From positions 24,472,069 to 24,536,068 of the forward strand of contig OX463788.1 of the NCBI GenBank assembly GCA_949825025.1: a DNA stretch of 64,000 nt. The letters run 5' to 3'. A program made the position numbers and the translations under genes. Positions 21,577 through 32,339 of this stretch are shown piece by piece (positions within the stretch are counted from its first letter, which is position 1; every line of letters starts with the position of its first letter). Below the pieces are notes generated by a model, which was not told where the DNA came from, searched no databases, and saw only the letters and a program-made list of their open reading frames with translations. This stretch comes from Siphlonurus alternatus. Taxonomy: Eukaryota > Arthropoda > Insecta > Ephemeroptera > Siphlonuridae.

Positions 21577-22833
21577 GTAGGTGGTCTCCCAGATCTCCAT
21601 TACATTGTGAAAGGACAGCTAGAGTACAATCATGGAACGAAATTTTTGATAATGGCGTGGTAAACCTAGCGGTGTCAATTAAGTTGCACAACAAACATAA
21701 AATATAAACGCATTCATGAGTCACATGTGTTACTTTGTTGTACGTTCCATAAATCTTGCTGAGGTATAAAGTGAGACTATATCTATCATGGGATAATTAT
21801 AGCGTGTGTTCGTTTTTAACATGTAAGCAAGGTAATGACAGCATTTTAGACCCCCAGGCTGTACAGGAAATATTACAACCATAACTTGCCTAATATAGCC
21901 CCCAGGATACACTGGTGCAATAGCCTGTTATTCAGTTGTTACTCTGCATGGTGGGTTGAGGTACTGATGGTTGATGATAATATAAATAGCAATGCAATGA
22001 CATGCTGTAAAATTCTAAAACGATATGCAACCAAAATTCATTATGACTAGGTAAAGTCGGTAGTTCCCTCTTTGTATAATATTCTCCCAAACCCATGCGT
22101 TTTACTTCTCTTATTACATTATAGTTTGTAGAAGATTTTACATCAAGTTTACCTTATTTTACTGACGATTCTGAATGAGGTTCTATAGTTCCCTCAGCCT
22201 CAGCACATCTGAAACAATAAATCTGAGACATGGGAATTCAATAATAAATACATTAATTATTATCCTAGTAGCCGACTTTAATTACTGTGCTGAGAAGCTA
22301 TTGAAAAAAACAAAACAACATTGTCTTAGACTCCTCGTCTTGTCACTTTATGGTAGGAAAAACAATCACCACTTTCATTCAAAACAATAAACAAAGCTCA
22401 CCATGTGAAAACAATTTTGAGGTAAATTAATAAAGAAAGAAAGCAGACTACAGTAGTTATAAAACCTCTCTATAACAGATGCATATAATATTTATAAACT
22501 AATCGCAATGTTTGTTGTCCATATACAGGAAATTTACTAGGTATATTTAAATATTACATTAACTGATGTAACTACGTCAATAAAATTGTGCCAGTACCAG
22601 TAGAGTCTCGAACGTGCGCTCCCTTCCTCCCTTACGAGCCTTACGTTCCCTCCCCCGGCGGGCTTCCCCGATTTCAAACTGAATACTAGCCTGCTGATCG
22701 AAGTGTGCGAAACCTTTTAAAGTAGCGTATAGAAATTTTTGTTACAGCATCACAATTGAACATATATAATTTTTCTTGTTAAAATTTCATAGTAATATAA
22801 AACATGTATTGCGCGATCTCATACAATTTGTAT
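21577..22833 (+). other. intronic sequence
   Basis: AT-rich intron following the donor gtaggt. A short GC-rich spot at 22610-22680 (cgtgcgctcccttcctccct, tcccccggcgggcttccccg) may be regulatory. No gene recognised. Confidence 0.4.
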
Positions 22834-23187
22834 ACACTGAAGAAACACTTGACAGTTTTCCTGCTAAATTTAGCTGTTTTACGCGTTTGTATTTGTACCC
22901 ATAAAAAAATTTGTTAAATTCAACAGAGTTGCTGTTTTAGATTTCTACAACCTCAGAACTGTTGAATTTTAGGCGTTAGATGTGTAGAATTCGGTGTAGC
23001 AGTGTATGAATGTTAAAAACGACAGAGTTTGCGATGTAAGATTTATAGGTTCTATCTTTTTAATTTTAACATTTCTACTCTTTTAATTTCTACAGTTTAT
23101 TCCTTGATTCTACTAACGTATCTACTTCCTTATATTCTACAACTTTACTCTGTTAAATATACAATGTTCTAGAAGCTGGTAATAGAT

Positions 23188-23316
23188 GATGCAATTTATC
23201 TATTTATTGCATACAGTTTTTCTTTATACAAGAAAACGTAAGTTCCATTTCGTACAAGTGAACTTAAAGTTTTCTTGTAAAGAAAAACTGTATGCATTAA
23301 ATAGATCAATTGCATC
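23188..23316. mobile_element. small palindromic element, family E (copy 1)
   Basis: A 129-bp palindrome with ends GATGCAATTTATCTATT and its complement. Its inner arms (gcatacagtttttctt, aagaaaac) match those of the 145-bp element at 54493-54637. Nested in the foldback at 22834-24613. Confidence 0.75.
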
Positions 23317-23627
23317 AACATGTAATACACCATCTTCTATATTATCAAAACATTCCATAATAAAATATTACAAGTTTCATAAGCAATGACAACATTATAA
23401 TTAAATAATGATTAGGGAGCAAACAAATCCTAAATAAAGATTTAAAGTGGTTATAAGGGTTCAATTAAAAAAAAATAGTGATTTATTTATAGAGTAAATA
23501 TTTAATTAAAAAATCCAAACATTATATTGTACAATATTAGATGGCTTTATTTGTATTATACATTAAAAACGTTATAAATTTTGTGAATGAGGTGAAGATG
23601 GAAATTTGTCACATTTGAACTCTATTT

Positions 23628-23812
23628 TTACACTATTATACTCAACAACTGACGTAAAGGAGCATCATCTTGAGGGTCAATTCTGGGTTTCCTTTCCATC
23701 TTGGTAGTTTGAATGGTCGTTCGGGGAAGTGGTGGTGGCACAAGGGCGGTTGTAATCTGGACTGCATTCGCGAGACGTTCTGTCTGATGCATAATCCCCA
23801 CATGGACGTCAA
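23628..23812 (-). pseudogene. minus-strand coding-like exon 3 (terminal), unknown protein
   Basis: On the minus strand the acceptor gcatttctag (complement 23813-23822) opens a frame reading VDVHVGIMHQTERLANAVQ.. and then a Pro/Thr segment (ALVPPPLPRTTIQTTK). It continues ERKPRIDPQDDAPLR and stops with TAA at 23628-23630. The composition is protein-like and GC-richer than the flanks. It is out of phase by one base with the preceding exon, which ends at a T-run. A one-base slip there would explain this, hence pseudogene. Family not recognised. Confidence 0.45.
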
Positions 23813-23877
23813 CTAGAAATGCACAGGTCTTGCATTAGTATTATTGCAAATTTATTGCAAGTAAACCTTCAACTTAC

Positions 23878-24000
23878 CAAAAAATTTGCACGTGTAGCGT
23901 TATGGCCCTCATCGCTCCTCAACGGTTCAAATATATATCGTCGGCCATGTGAAAATGCCTCGAAAATACCCCGGCACGCAGTATTGCTGGCCGCCCGTGT
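23878..24000 (-). pseudogene. minus-strand coding-like exon 2, unknown protein
   Basis: Exactly 123 nt between a minus-strand acceptor (ttttaag) and a strong donor (ggtaagttg). Only one frame is open for all 41 codons, containing ACRGIFEAFSHGRRYIFEPL and RSDEGHNATRANFL. Phase 0 at both ends. No known family recognised. Together with its neighbours it forms a three-exon unit inside the foldback. Confidence 0.5.
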
Positions 24001-24075
24001 CTTAAAATATTAACACAATTATTAAAACAATGAATGGCATAACATTATAGGAAGTAAAATATTAATTAAACTTAC

Positions 24076-24128
24076 CATTGATGATCCAGAATACATTTCA
24101 CAGAGCACAACAAGAACTGAACTGACGC
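24076..24128 (-). pseudogene. minus-strand coding-like exon 1 (partial), unknown protein
   Basis: 53 nt between an excellent acceptor (tttcctgtttcaatctgcag) and donor ATG/gtaagt. The open frame VSSVLVVLCEMYSGSSM ends in phase 0 and is in phase with the 123-nt exon. The upstream part of the message is missing or lies in the degraded left side (minus sense) of the element. Confidence 0.45.
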
Positions 24129-24613
24129 CTGCAGATTGAAACAGGAAATGACAAAACGTGTCTGCCGCGCAGAAATAACGGTCATTTTATAACGTGGTAA
24201 AAAGTTTAATTTTTGCAGAGTAGATGTGTTAAAATTAGTGTAACCGTTGAAACTTCAAAATATTACAAAGTTTCTAACGTTGAATGTATGCTTACACATT
24301 GCCGAACTGTTACTCTGCCTTTTACATATTCTAACATTTAATTTCCAACAATTTCACACGGTTGAAAGTTACACCGTAAAACGTTATTTCATTTTTAACA
24401 GAGTAAATTGTAACTTTTATGTATTGAAATGTTAAATCTTACCATGCAACTGCGTACATTGATATTTAACAGGGTAGAGACTGTTGATTTTGACAGTCCT
24501 CGCATAACAGTGTTTGGAACTGTTGAATTTAACACAGAACTAGTTTATATTTAACAGGAATACTGTAGAATTTGTACCAACAGTTCAAAAACTGTCAACT
24601 GTTTTTTCCGTGT

Positions 24614-25265
24614 ATTTATTTCCACTTGGTTTTCTCAATTCTTGTATTATAGGATTGAAATTCAGGAGCTGCCCAGGGCCTACTCACTAAGATATAATAA
24701 CGACTATTTCAACGAATTTGGATTTTGGAATTTTCGGATCTTTATATACGCAAAAAATTCAAAATTCTTTTATTAATTCCATTAGTTCCTACAATCATAT
24801 TTTCATATACATGATATATGTTGAGGTTTATAGGACAAGTCAATCTAAAGCTATGAAATAGAGTCATTTAACATTACTTGAAGTCATTCATGGTCCATGT
24901 AGTTTTGTACACTATAGAAACACTTATTTACTAGCCACTTTTTAACACTCACTTTAAAAACATTTAAATTTTCGATGCACTTCACATCACTTCACATGCA
25001 TATTGACTTGACTGATATTTGCCGAGAGTCAAACCAAATGTTATGCATGGTCAGTTAACCTCACCTCTCATCTCGACTATGATAAGAGATTTGACAGGAG
25101 TTTTTGAAAAGCTAGCTAATGTGGCGTTACGGCTGTTTGAAGATTTGAAGAGAAACATTGCGTGTCGGGCATTCGATGAAAGCCACTTTGAAATCTATAA
25201 GTTTAGTACTGTGAACATCAGAAGAGTTGAGAAAGAATTTATGGCATATAATTATTATTAAATGG
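24614..25265. other. intronic stretch with one weak open frame
   Basis: A + frame at 25019-25261 (starting at TTG, containing TSPLISTMIRDLTGVFEKL and NVALRLFEDLKRNIACR) looks mildly protein-like. It has no start, no splice context and no family. The part at 24770-24900 resembles 16690-16850. Confidence 0.3.
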
Positions 25266-25364
25266 GGGGGCATTCATAAAGCATTTTAACCCCCACTTTA
25301 GCCTCAATTTTTATCCCTGGTTTGAGGCTAAAGTGGGGGTTAAAGTGCTTTGTGAATGCTCCCC
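25266..25364. mobile_element. 99-bp palindrome
   Basis: ggcattcataaagcatttta, then acccccactttagcctcaa, is repeated in complement after a 10-base loop (tttatccctg). Short MITE-like foldback or hairpin. Very high arm identity. Confidence 0.75.
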
Positions 25365-25479
25365 TATATAAAGTATTATAATTTCAGACTACCTGAATTT
25401 AATATTCATGCATGATTATAAAATTGTTCGCATAGAAAGTGCTTATAAGTAGTTATAAGTTATAAAAATTATTTTGTGA

Positions 25480-25810
25480 AGAGTAAGTCACCGAAGGAAT
25501 GACACGCCGAGTTCCCAATAGCTATATAAAGGTATCGGCATTGTAGGCGGGCAAACAATGTAATCCCGGTGCATATACAGGTGAAGTAGGTATGTAGTGT
25601 ACTGTACAGTCATCACAGGCGGCGATGGCCTGCATAGATAATATATGAGCGAGAGCGCCGTGCTACATTTGCGTGACGATGCAGTTGGCCTCTCTCGTAT
25701 CACACAGTTGCTGTGATAGCGACCGATCTGGCCCGGGCCTGCCTGCCGGGTGGGTGAAAGTTGTCGAGCAGGCCCGCACAGCAAACGCAGCAAGACTGAC
25801 TTAATTGGTG
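25480..25810. promoter_or_regulatory. GC-rich intronic islet
   Basis: CpG-containing segment (gagcgagagcgccgtg, gcgaccgatctggcccgggc, tgcctgccgggtgggtg). It begins with cgaaggaatgacacgc, a 16-mer that also occurs at 21427-21442 just before the abLIM coding exon. The minus frame here is not supported. Possible alternative promoter or enhancer. Confidence 0.35.
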
Positions 25811-26796
25811 ATTACTTGCTGCAAAGTCGTCGACCTTTTGACGTTTGTGTTCAATGATCACTTCTAAAATTAGTTCATGATCGAATTGCGAAACTAAAAT
25901 TATACTATCGTTCTCTGAATCACTAGCTTAAATTATATATAAAAATATAAATAGTAATAATATTAAATTTTGAAAAGCTAATTTTAATTAGAATTAAGTT
26001 TAGTATATTATATATAATAATTGATGTGATCCATGCTGCACAGCCTATATGATCGAAATAAAAATTTGAATAGTACAGTATAGTGTAAAAAAATATCCAT
26101 TCTGTAAAATTCGTATTGTACAACCATCTTCCACAATGTCTTCGAAAAAAAAAAAGTGTCAGTGTTTTTAAAAAACAAACCAAGAAACATTCTTATTATA
26201 AAAACGGAACATAAACAACGAAGCATATATTACCTAACTAATGAAAAATTAATTATTAATAAAAATGTGAATGATTGGAATGTGCCAACTTAAAAATTGG
26301 TTCAAAAAATTAAACAAAAGGCAATGTACTATACTATTGCCGATGTCTGAAATAAAGCGAACAACAGTACAACTATATATAAGAATTGTAAAACTATATT
26401 TTATATATATTAAATTTATTAAAATAATGGATCTATATCCTGTGTAATCAATCATACTTAACAGTATAATTTAATACTACACACATTTGTATTATGTGAT
26501 ATTGTGATTATAATATACTTAATTTTTTATTTGGTTCAATGCTGTATATTATTGCTATTTGTATGTAGATCCAATGTACTGTACATATATAATATGGATA
26601 TTGAATGTATCTTTGTATACGAGTTATTTTATTCATTACAGTATATTAAATTATTTATGTTTTCTGCTTCTCTTTAATATTTGTTAGGTTTTTAATTTTT
26701 TGAATCTGCTAGCCCTTTTTTAAAATTCTATATGCATGCTATCATCCACTTCACTTCACTTTTTTTCTTTTTTTTTTTTTTTTTCAAATGTTGCAT
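25811..26796. other. AT-rich intronic stretch
   Basis: Extremely AT-rich with many short frames of no significance. Ends in a T-rich run (26758-26784). Confidence 0.45.
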
Positions 26797-26800
26797 TTAA

Positions 26801-27447
26801 AGTAGAGTGAGCGAGTTCATTTTTTTTTAATATTTTATTTTATAAAAATAGTTTAAGCTGCCCTCTATTGAGAAATGAAAACCAAAAAATTCCATCTCAA
26901 ATAGTTTCATCACAAAAAATTCCCAAAGTTGGTGTTTCGGAGGCCTTTAACATGCATCTTTATGGAACATAAAACCGCGTTTTACTCCAACATTTTCTGA
27001 ACTATGCTACCATTTAAAAAATACTTACGTAATCTATGATGAATTCTTTAATGAATTTTCAAATAAAAAAAAATTTACGGGGTCGTTTTCTTGGAAAAAA
27101 ATCATGAAAATCCTTATGGGAATTAACCCGCAAAAACTTAAAGATTTTTTTCCGAAAAACCGTAAAAAAAAATTTTTATTTAAAAATCCATTAAAGAATT
27201 CATCGTAATTCATAGATTACGTAGGTATTTTTTAAATGGTAGCATAGTTCAGAAAATGTTGGAGTAAAACGCGGTTTTATGTTCCATAAGGCTGCACGTT
27301 AAAGGCCTCCGAAACACCAACTTTGGGAATTTTTTGTGGTCAAACTATTTGAGATGGAATTTTTTGGTTTTCATTTCTCAATAGAGGGCAGCTTAAACTA
27401 TTTTTAGAAAATCAAATATTAAAAAAAATGCAATCGCTCACTCTACT
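26801..27447. mobile_element. 647-bp TTAA-flanked palindrome
   Basis: TTAA at 26797-26800 and 27448-27451; termini AGTAGAGTGAGCGA and complement. Arms include gctgccctctattgagaaat, ccaaagttggtgtttcggag and cgcgttttactccaacattt. The centre lies near 27115. Terminal sequence resembles the outer element at 27480-28553 (AGTAAAGTGCGCGC). Arms differ by a handful of changes. Non-coding. Confidence 0.88.
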
Positions 27448-27628
27448 TTAAAAGTATGCAGGAATGCGATTCAGTTTAAAGTAAAGTGCGCGCCAGAAAA
27501 AAAGTTGAGTTAGTGTTTTCTAAAAATAGTTCAAGTATTCCTCCATATCAAACCAAAATTCAAAAAATTCGATCTCAAATAGGTTTGCCAGAAAAAAAAT
27601 CCAAATTCAGAGTGAACGCGTCGCTTAA

Positions 27629-27984
27629 CATGGGGCCTTACCTGACAAAAACCTTCGAATATCTCAAAAAAATACACCGTTAGGTGGTATGAAAAAAATA
27701 TAGTGATGTTCTATGACCCAAGCTTTAACCAAAAACAGATTAAAAAAATTCTCTCGAATCCATTTTTCCGTAAAAAAATCAAGGAAATGTACCATGCATG
27801 TTAATTCCCATAAGATTTTTTATTATTTTTTTACGGAAAAATGGATTTGAGCGAAAAAAAATTTAATCGGTTTTTGGTTAAAGCTTGGGTCATAGAACAT
27901 CACTATATTTTTTTCATACCACCTAACGGTGTATTTTTTCGAGATATTCGAGGGTCTTTGTCATGGCGCAGGTAAGGCCCCATG
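27629..27984. mobile_element. nested TTAA palindrome (first insert, 356 bp)
   Basis: Bounded by TTAA at 27625-27628 and 27985-27988; termini CATGGGGCCTTACCTG and complement-like ggtaaggccccatg. Arms contain acaccgttaggtggtatg and gacccaagctttaacc; the centre is near 27800. Non-coding. Confidence 0.88.
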
Positions 27985-27988
27985 TTAA

Positions 27989-28401
27989 GGGCATTGGGTG
28001 TAGCACCGGTAGTTGGCAACACTGACGTATCTTCACCATGTTAATTTTTGATCATTGCTCCTCGGAGTAATTTTTATGCTAGAGCCAAGCTGATTGCTGT
28101 ACTATCAAGGTAATTAGTAGCCCAAGTGCACAATTTGGCTAAATAAAGCCTGATTTAAAGAAAAGTATTTTTTAATAATTTCTTAAATTTACATGCATTT
28201 TTCTAAAATATAAAAAAAAATACTTTTCTTTAAATCAGGCTTTATTTAGCCAAATTGTGCACTTGGGCTACTAATTATCTTGATACTACAGCAATCAGCT
28301 TAGCTCTAGCATAAAAATTACTCCGAGGAGCAATGATAAAAAATTAACATGTGGTGAAGATACGTCAGTGTTGCCAACTACCGGTGCTACACCCAATGCC
28401 C
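27989..28401. mobile_element. nested TTAA palindrome (second insert, 413 bp)
   Basis: Bounded by TTAA at 27985-27988 and 28402-28405; termini GGGCATTGGGTGTAGCACC and complement. Arms carry gttggcaacactgacgtatc and attgctcctcggagtaa. Begins GGG and ends CCC like families B and C. Confidence 0.9.
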
Positions 28402-28723
28402 TTAAGCGACGCGTTCACTCTGACTTTAGTTTTTTTTCTGGCAAACCTATTTGAGATAGAATTTTTTGAATTTTGGTTTGATATGGAGGACTACTTGAAC
28501 TATTTTTAAAAAATACTAATAACTCAACTTTTTTTTTCTGGCGCGCACTTCACTTTAAAGTTAGCTTAACTACAAATTTAATAACATTTCTGAATAAATA
28601 TATAATATTACAAATTAATAAAAATACGCGTATAGTGTAGCAATAAACTTTATTACCCGAATATGTAATTAGCGCGATTATCATGCCATATAATCATTTC
28701 ATTGGTTTTTATGAGCATGTTAA

Positions 28724-29105
28724 GCATTGGTAGAGATAACGTCGGTCAGCTGTTTTTTTTAGCTCCATTTGATTAACATGTAAACCTTAGCAATTCACAA
28801 AAATTCTGAAATTTTTTTGAGAGGCAGATATTAGTGCTTAAAAGCCATAGAAAAAAATTCAAAACAATTTAACGAGCCGATTTTTTTTAATTAATTTATT
28901 TAATTTTCAGCATAGGGCTTTCCCATGCATGGAGAGACAAACTAAAAAATTAATTTAAAAAAATCGGCTCGTTAAATTGTTTTGAAACTTTTTCTATGGC
29001 ATTTAGGCACTAATATCTGCCTCTAAAAAAAATTCAGAATTTTTGTAAATTTGCTAAGGTATACATGTTAATGAAATGGAACGAAAAGCTGAACTGTTTT
29101 TTTTT
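28724..29105. mobile_element. palindromic MITE, family C (copy 2, degraded ends)
   Basis: Contains ggtagagataacgtcggtca, agctccatttgattaacatg and the centre ctttcccatgcatggagag, shared with 8659-9049. The right end is eroded (gaactg followed by T-run). TTAA is present at 28720-28723 on the left only. Confidence 0.75.
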
Positions 29106-29349
29106 CCCTGCGAAGTGATTAATTTGGACATTAAATTAGTTTCAAATATATAATATGTCTCTAATATCTAATAAAATTTTGGTGTACAGCTGTACACTGT
29201 ACAGTACATGGCAGAGAACAAATTGATTCAGTACTATTATATTATCTTTAGTTTTTAGGCCTTGGTTCATGAGCATACAGCATAGATCATAATAATCACA
29301 TTAATTAAACTTATTTCAACTCTGAATTGCATGACATCATTCTGATGAT

Positions 29350-29474
29350 ATAATCCAGTGTTGCAGCATTATGTTGCTGTGTGCTGCTTAGAGCGATTAT
29401 GTCATCATTGTTATTCATGGCAAAGCGGCTGCCTGTACGCGCCACGTCTCGGCCTCGTTGGTCGGCTCGCCTTT

Positions 29475-29554
<80 letters not shown>

Positions 29555-29660
29555 GCCATGATTGCCATATCATGAGTCTTTTACCACACCGTACTTATAC
29601 TACTGTACACCGGAGGAGGCTACAGCATGCAACTTGGAGCTGACAGGCTGATCTGATTTG
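29350..29660. promoter_or_regulatory. GC-richer islet with (TC)n tract
   Basis: cgcgccacgtctcggcctcg is followed by an uninterrupted TC run (29478-29550) and tgcag, which together look like an extreme polypyrimidine tract plus acceptor on +. The sequence after it (ATGATTGCCATATCATGA) has only a tiny frame, so no exon is claimed. TC runs also bind GAGA-type factors in some animals. Confidence 0.3.
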
Positions 29661-29696
29661 GCACAGCTACGCCCACCTTCAATGTAATGTACACTA

Positions 29697-29842
29697 GCCG
29701 TCACATTTAACTTGGTTCTGGTCGGAACCGCTCGGGAGTCATTCGGCTCAGGTCGGCTAATGATGTCCTTCGTTACTAACTGGCTACCAATGTCTGAGAG
29801 CGTTACAAACACGACCATAACCAAGTTAAATATGACGGCCAG
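29697..29842. mobile_element. 146-bp element with 28-bp terminal inverted repeats
   Basis: GCCGTCACATTTAACTTGG at the left and its complement (one mismatch) at the right, around a GC-rich non-palindromic middle. Flanks suggest no clear duplication. Class unknown. Confidence 0.65.
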
Positions 29843-30573
29843 CAGTGTGAGATGCAATAAGCAGCAGCTTTCCTAGCCTCTGCAGTGTATTATTTCACGC
29901 GGTGGTGACGTCACCCCCTTGTCATGCGCCCGCCTGCAGTGACGTCATGAACGCTCCTAGAGTCCAAGGCCGCCCCCTCAGATACCTTTACAGAAACTCC
30001 CATATTCATGCATGAGTTACATTGGCTGTTTTTCCTTCTCCGGGCCTCGTTAATCTCATCATTCTATCGATCACGTTTGGCAAGGAGCATACTTTTTATT
30101 TTGACGTAATTCACTCGCTTTACCAATTTTTTTTTTTTTTTTTTTTTTTTTAAGAAGTTGCTCAGCATTTGGAAAAAAATAATGATAATATAATAATAAT
30201 AAAAGGGTCACGGATAGATCGAGCTGTATTAAAATTATACTGTATAATGTAATAAATATCATGTAGGTTTCTTGAATACTAAATTACTAACTGTAAGTAA
30301 ATATAGTATTATAACAATATATTACATATTACGATCATATGCCTAGAAAGAGTAAAAATGTTATGGGACTAGAACTCTGACATACTATGCCCATTTTCAG
30401 TATTTTCAATATCTCAGTCAATTTAGTCAGTAATTTTTCAGTTCACAGTGTTATTTTTTGGGGAAGTCATCACACTCAAAGAGATTCCACTCAACAGAAG
30501 TGAGCAATCAGGACAATATTTTATAAACCCTGCCAATATTCCTGTAAGAAGTTTTTTTTTTCCAATGTTGGAG
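29843..30573. other. intronic stretch with two CRE sites
   Basis: A GC-richer part (29885-29990) holds two perfect TGACGTCA sites (29906, 29940). A poly-T run follows at about 30125-30152. No gene. Confidence 0.4.
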
Positions 30574-30705
30574 GCGATTCACGAATGAGTTGTCCAGAAT
30601 TTTATCCACTTCCTCACGCCGCAATTAGCGCCAGCCTAATTCAATGACACTGAACGTGGTTAGTGAAAAACACCTGCTGGATAACTCTTCATTTTCGTAA
30701 ATCAC
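30574..30705. mobile_element. small palindromic element, family F (copy 2, diverged)
   Basis: Ends GCGATTCACGAATGAGTTG and the partly matching complement cgtaaatcac. Same outer pattern as 12877-13021 but with many mismatches between arms, so older. Confidence 0.55.
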
Positions 30706-30734
30706 ACCCATTTACACTCTGCCATCACTCCATG

Positions 30735-30950
30735 TTTATGAATATATTAAATTTCATCGTTAAGCACCCTGATCTTTTCACACTAAATCATGATAACCAT
30801 AATTATAATTTAAGGAATAAAAATTATATCTCTATTAAAAAGCACAAACATGCTTTTGCTGACGGTGACCCGCGTGTTATGTGTGCGTCAATTTTTAATA
30901 ATTTACCTACTTTTTTAAAGAACAAAGGAACAAAGTAATTTCCCACAAAA
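30735..30950 (+). mobile_element. LINE C-terminal fragment
   Basis: The + frame contains HNYNLRNKNYISIKKHKHAF and ASIFNNLPTFLKN. This matches the conserved C-terminal signature of many LINE ORF2 proteins (HxYxTRxK..xxGxxxFNxLP). Only this end is present. It could derive from the same LINE family as the copy at 13.6-15.0 kb, whose own C-terminus is missing. Confidence 0.7.
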
Positions 30951-31219
30951 CTACGAATTTTCTAGTTAAAAAATGTTACTTAAGTAAAAAGGATTATATC
31001 GGTGTGAGAAATTTAAGTGTTTTGTTTCTCATGCAATACAGCTTCCATGTTTTTTTTTTTTTTTTTTTTTCTCTCTCTCAATAACCAATACTATGATTTT
31101 TCAGACAATTGATATCTCTATCTGGCTCCCAATCAGTGTTTGTTTTTACAGCAGGCTTTTGTTGACGCTATGGATGTGATATAGTATTTTCTGTAAAATT
31201 ATTATTGTTTTCAGCTTAA

Positions 31220-31646
31220 AATAACTTGGGTCGGCTGATCGACGTAGTCCCATTTGATCAACATGCAAACCTTAGCCAGCATACAATTTTTTTTTTTTTT
31301 TTTTTTTAGAGATAGCCCGTAGTGCCTAAAATAAAAATCACAGCAAAATTTACAAAAAATCGAGCCCATTTTTTTAAAATTCATTTTTAGTTTAGCTTAC
31401 ATAGTCCATAGGAAAGCCCTATTATACTTTTTTTTTTAAGAGAAAGATCAATTTTTTGCTTTGTTTTAAATGTTTTTATTTATTATTTTTTTTTTTGCGA
31501 CTTTATTCTAGGTACTAAGTAAGTAAGGGTTATCTCTATATATAAAAAAAAAAATCAGGATTTTTGTGTGTTGGCTAAGGTTTACTAAGGCTAAGGTTTT
31601 CAAATGGGACTACTTCGATCAGTTGATCCGTGTTATATTATCCTTA
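31220..31646. mobile_element. palindromic MITE, family C (copy 3, degraded)
   Basis: Begins after TTAA (31216-31219). Shares tagtcccatttgatcaacat, taggaaagccct and the end gttgatccgtgttat with families C and A. T-runs and gaps interrupt both arms. Confidence 0.7.
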
Positions 31647-31711
31647 TATTGATTTTTTTCTGTACTGCTTTTGGTGATAGTATTTAAAGTACACAAGCTC
31701 CTTTGTTGTAG

Positions 31712-32094
31712 AATAGACAATAATGGTTGCATTTTTTTATTTCATATTTAGAAAATATACCTAAAATTATGCTTTTCTGAATTTTATCGGATTTTTTGGA
31801 GTGCGGGAACTAATTTTAAATACCTGAATTTGGGTGGTACGGTACACATGATGGGACAACCGTGACGTCATTTGTCGTGCTGTGATTGGCTGTTGATGAT
31901 GTCACGGCTGCTGTGATTGGCTGTCGATGACGTCACGGTTGTCCCATCAGGTGTACCACCCAAATTCAGACATTTTAAATATTTTTTTAAAATTAGTTCC
32001 CGCACTCCAAAAAATCTGAAAAAATTCAGAAAAGCTTAATTTAATGTATATTTTCTAATTATGAAATAAAAAAATGCAACCATTATTGTCTATT
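31712..32094. mobile_element. palindromic element, family D (copy 1)
   Basis: A 383-bp palindrome with ends AATAGACAATAATGGTTGC and complement. The centre carries two TGACGTCA sites (31863, 31928) and repeated gtgattggctgt (CCAAT) motifs. The end can be read as TA/GACAATAATGG..CCATTATTGTC/TA, compatible with TA-targeting (Tc1/mariner-type) mobility. Over 95% like the copy at 34443-34835 by eye. Confidence 0.88.
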
Positions 32095-32339
32095 AATCAT
32101 ATCGTTATTCAGATAACGTTAATGGTCAATTTTGGATTATTATTACAAACATGTATCTTGTTGAGTTTTTATCGCACTTGTTGTGTTGTTATATTTGAAG
32201 AAAAACACCGTGAGGTTGTTAATATTGATGTGACGTGCTTATATTGTAATGTACTGTACAATCGAAAAGCAGTAAATATGAATATGAACTTGGTTGGTAC
32301 AGTTACCCGATACAACGCCCAAAAGAATCTTTAAATTTG
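32095..32339. other. intronic stretch
   Basis: A + open frame here begins inside the D element and has no recognisable protein. Nothing else. Confidence 0.35.

Larger units (their letters stand above)
22834..24613. mobile_element. 1.8-kb foldback element with gene-fragment cargo
   Basis: The ends are ACACTGAAGAAACACTTGAC on the left and the complement of ACACGGAAAAAACAGTTGAC on the right (terminal inverted repeat of about 27 bp, two mismatches). Both flanks are rich in copies of a motif AACAGAGT or its complement ACTCTGTT (22920, 23025, 23151, 24216, 24401, variant at 24470), often next to TTAA/GTTAAA. The middle (23600-24130) is non-repetitive and holds a spliced minus-strand coding fragment. 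A smaller palindrome (23188-23316) has inserted into the left part. This layout suits a transposon with subterminal repeats whose interior is either its own decayed gene or captured host exons. Confidence 0.6.
27480..28553. mobile_element. composite TTAA palindrome with two elements inserted at its centre
   Basis: Outer termini AGTAAAGTGCGCGCCAG and complement, flanked by TTAA (27476-27479, 28554-28557). The outer arms (27480-27624 and 28406-28553) end at gaacgcgtcgc/TTAA and TTAA/gcgacgcgttc. The original element was thus a palindrome of about 300 bp with TTAA at its dyad axis. Two other TTAA palindromes now occupy that centre in tandem, sharing a single TTAA between them. Neither codes for protein. 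Confidence 0.9.

Noticed and set aside
21374..21724. 116-codon minus-strand frame over the abLIM 5' exon
   Set aside because: Shadow of the GC-rich exon; splice signals and phase support the + strand instead.
25488..25793. 101-codon minus-strand frame starting with LLCGPARQLSP
   Set aside because: CpG-rich islet without splice or homology support.
29358..29643. Ser/Leu repeat frames in three phases
   Set aside because: Translation of the (TC)n tract.
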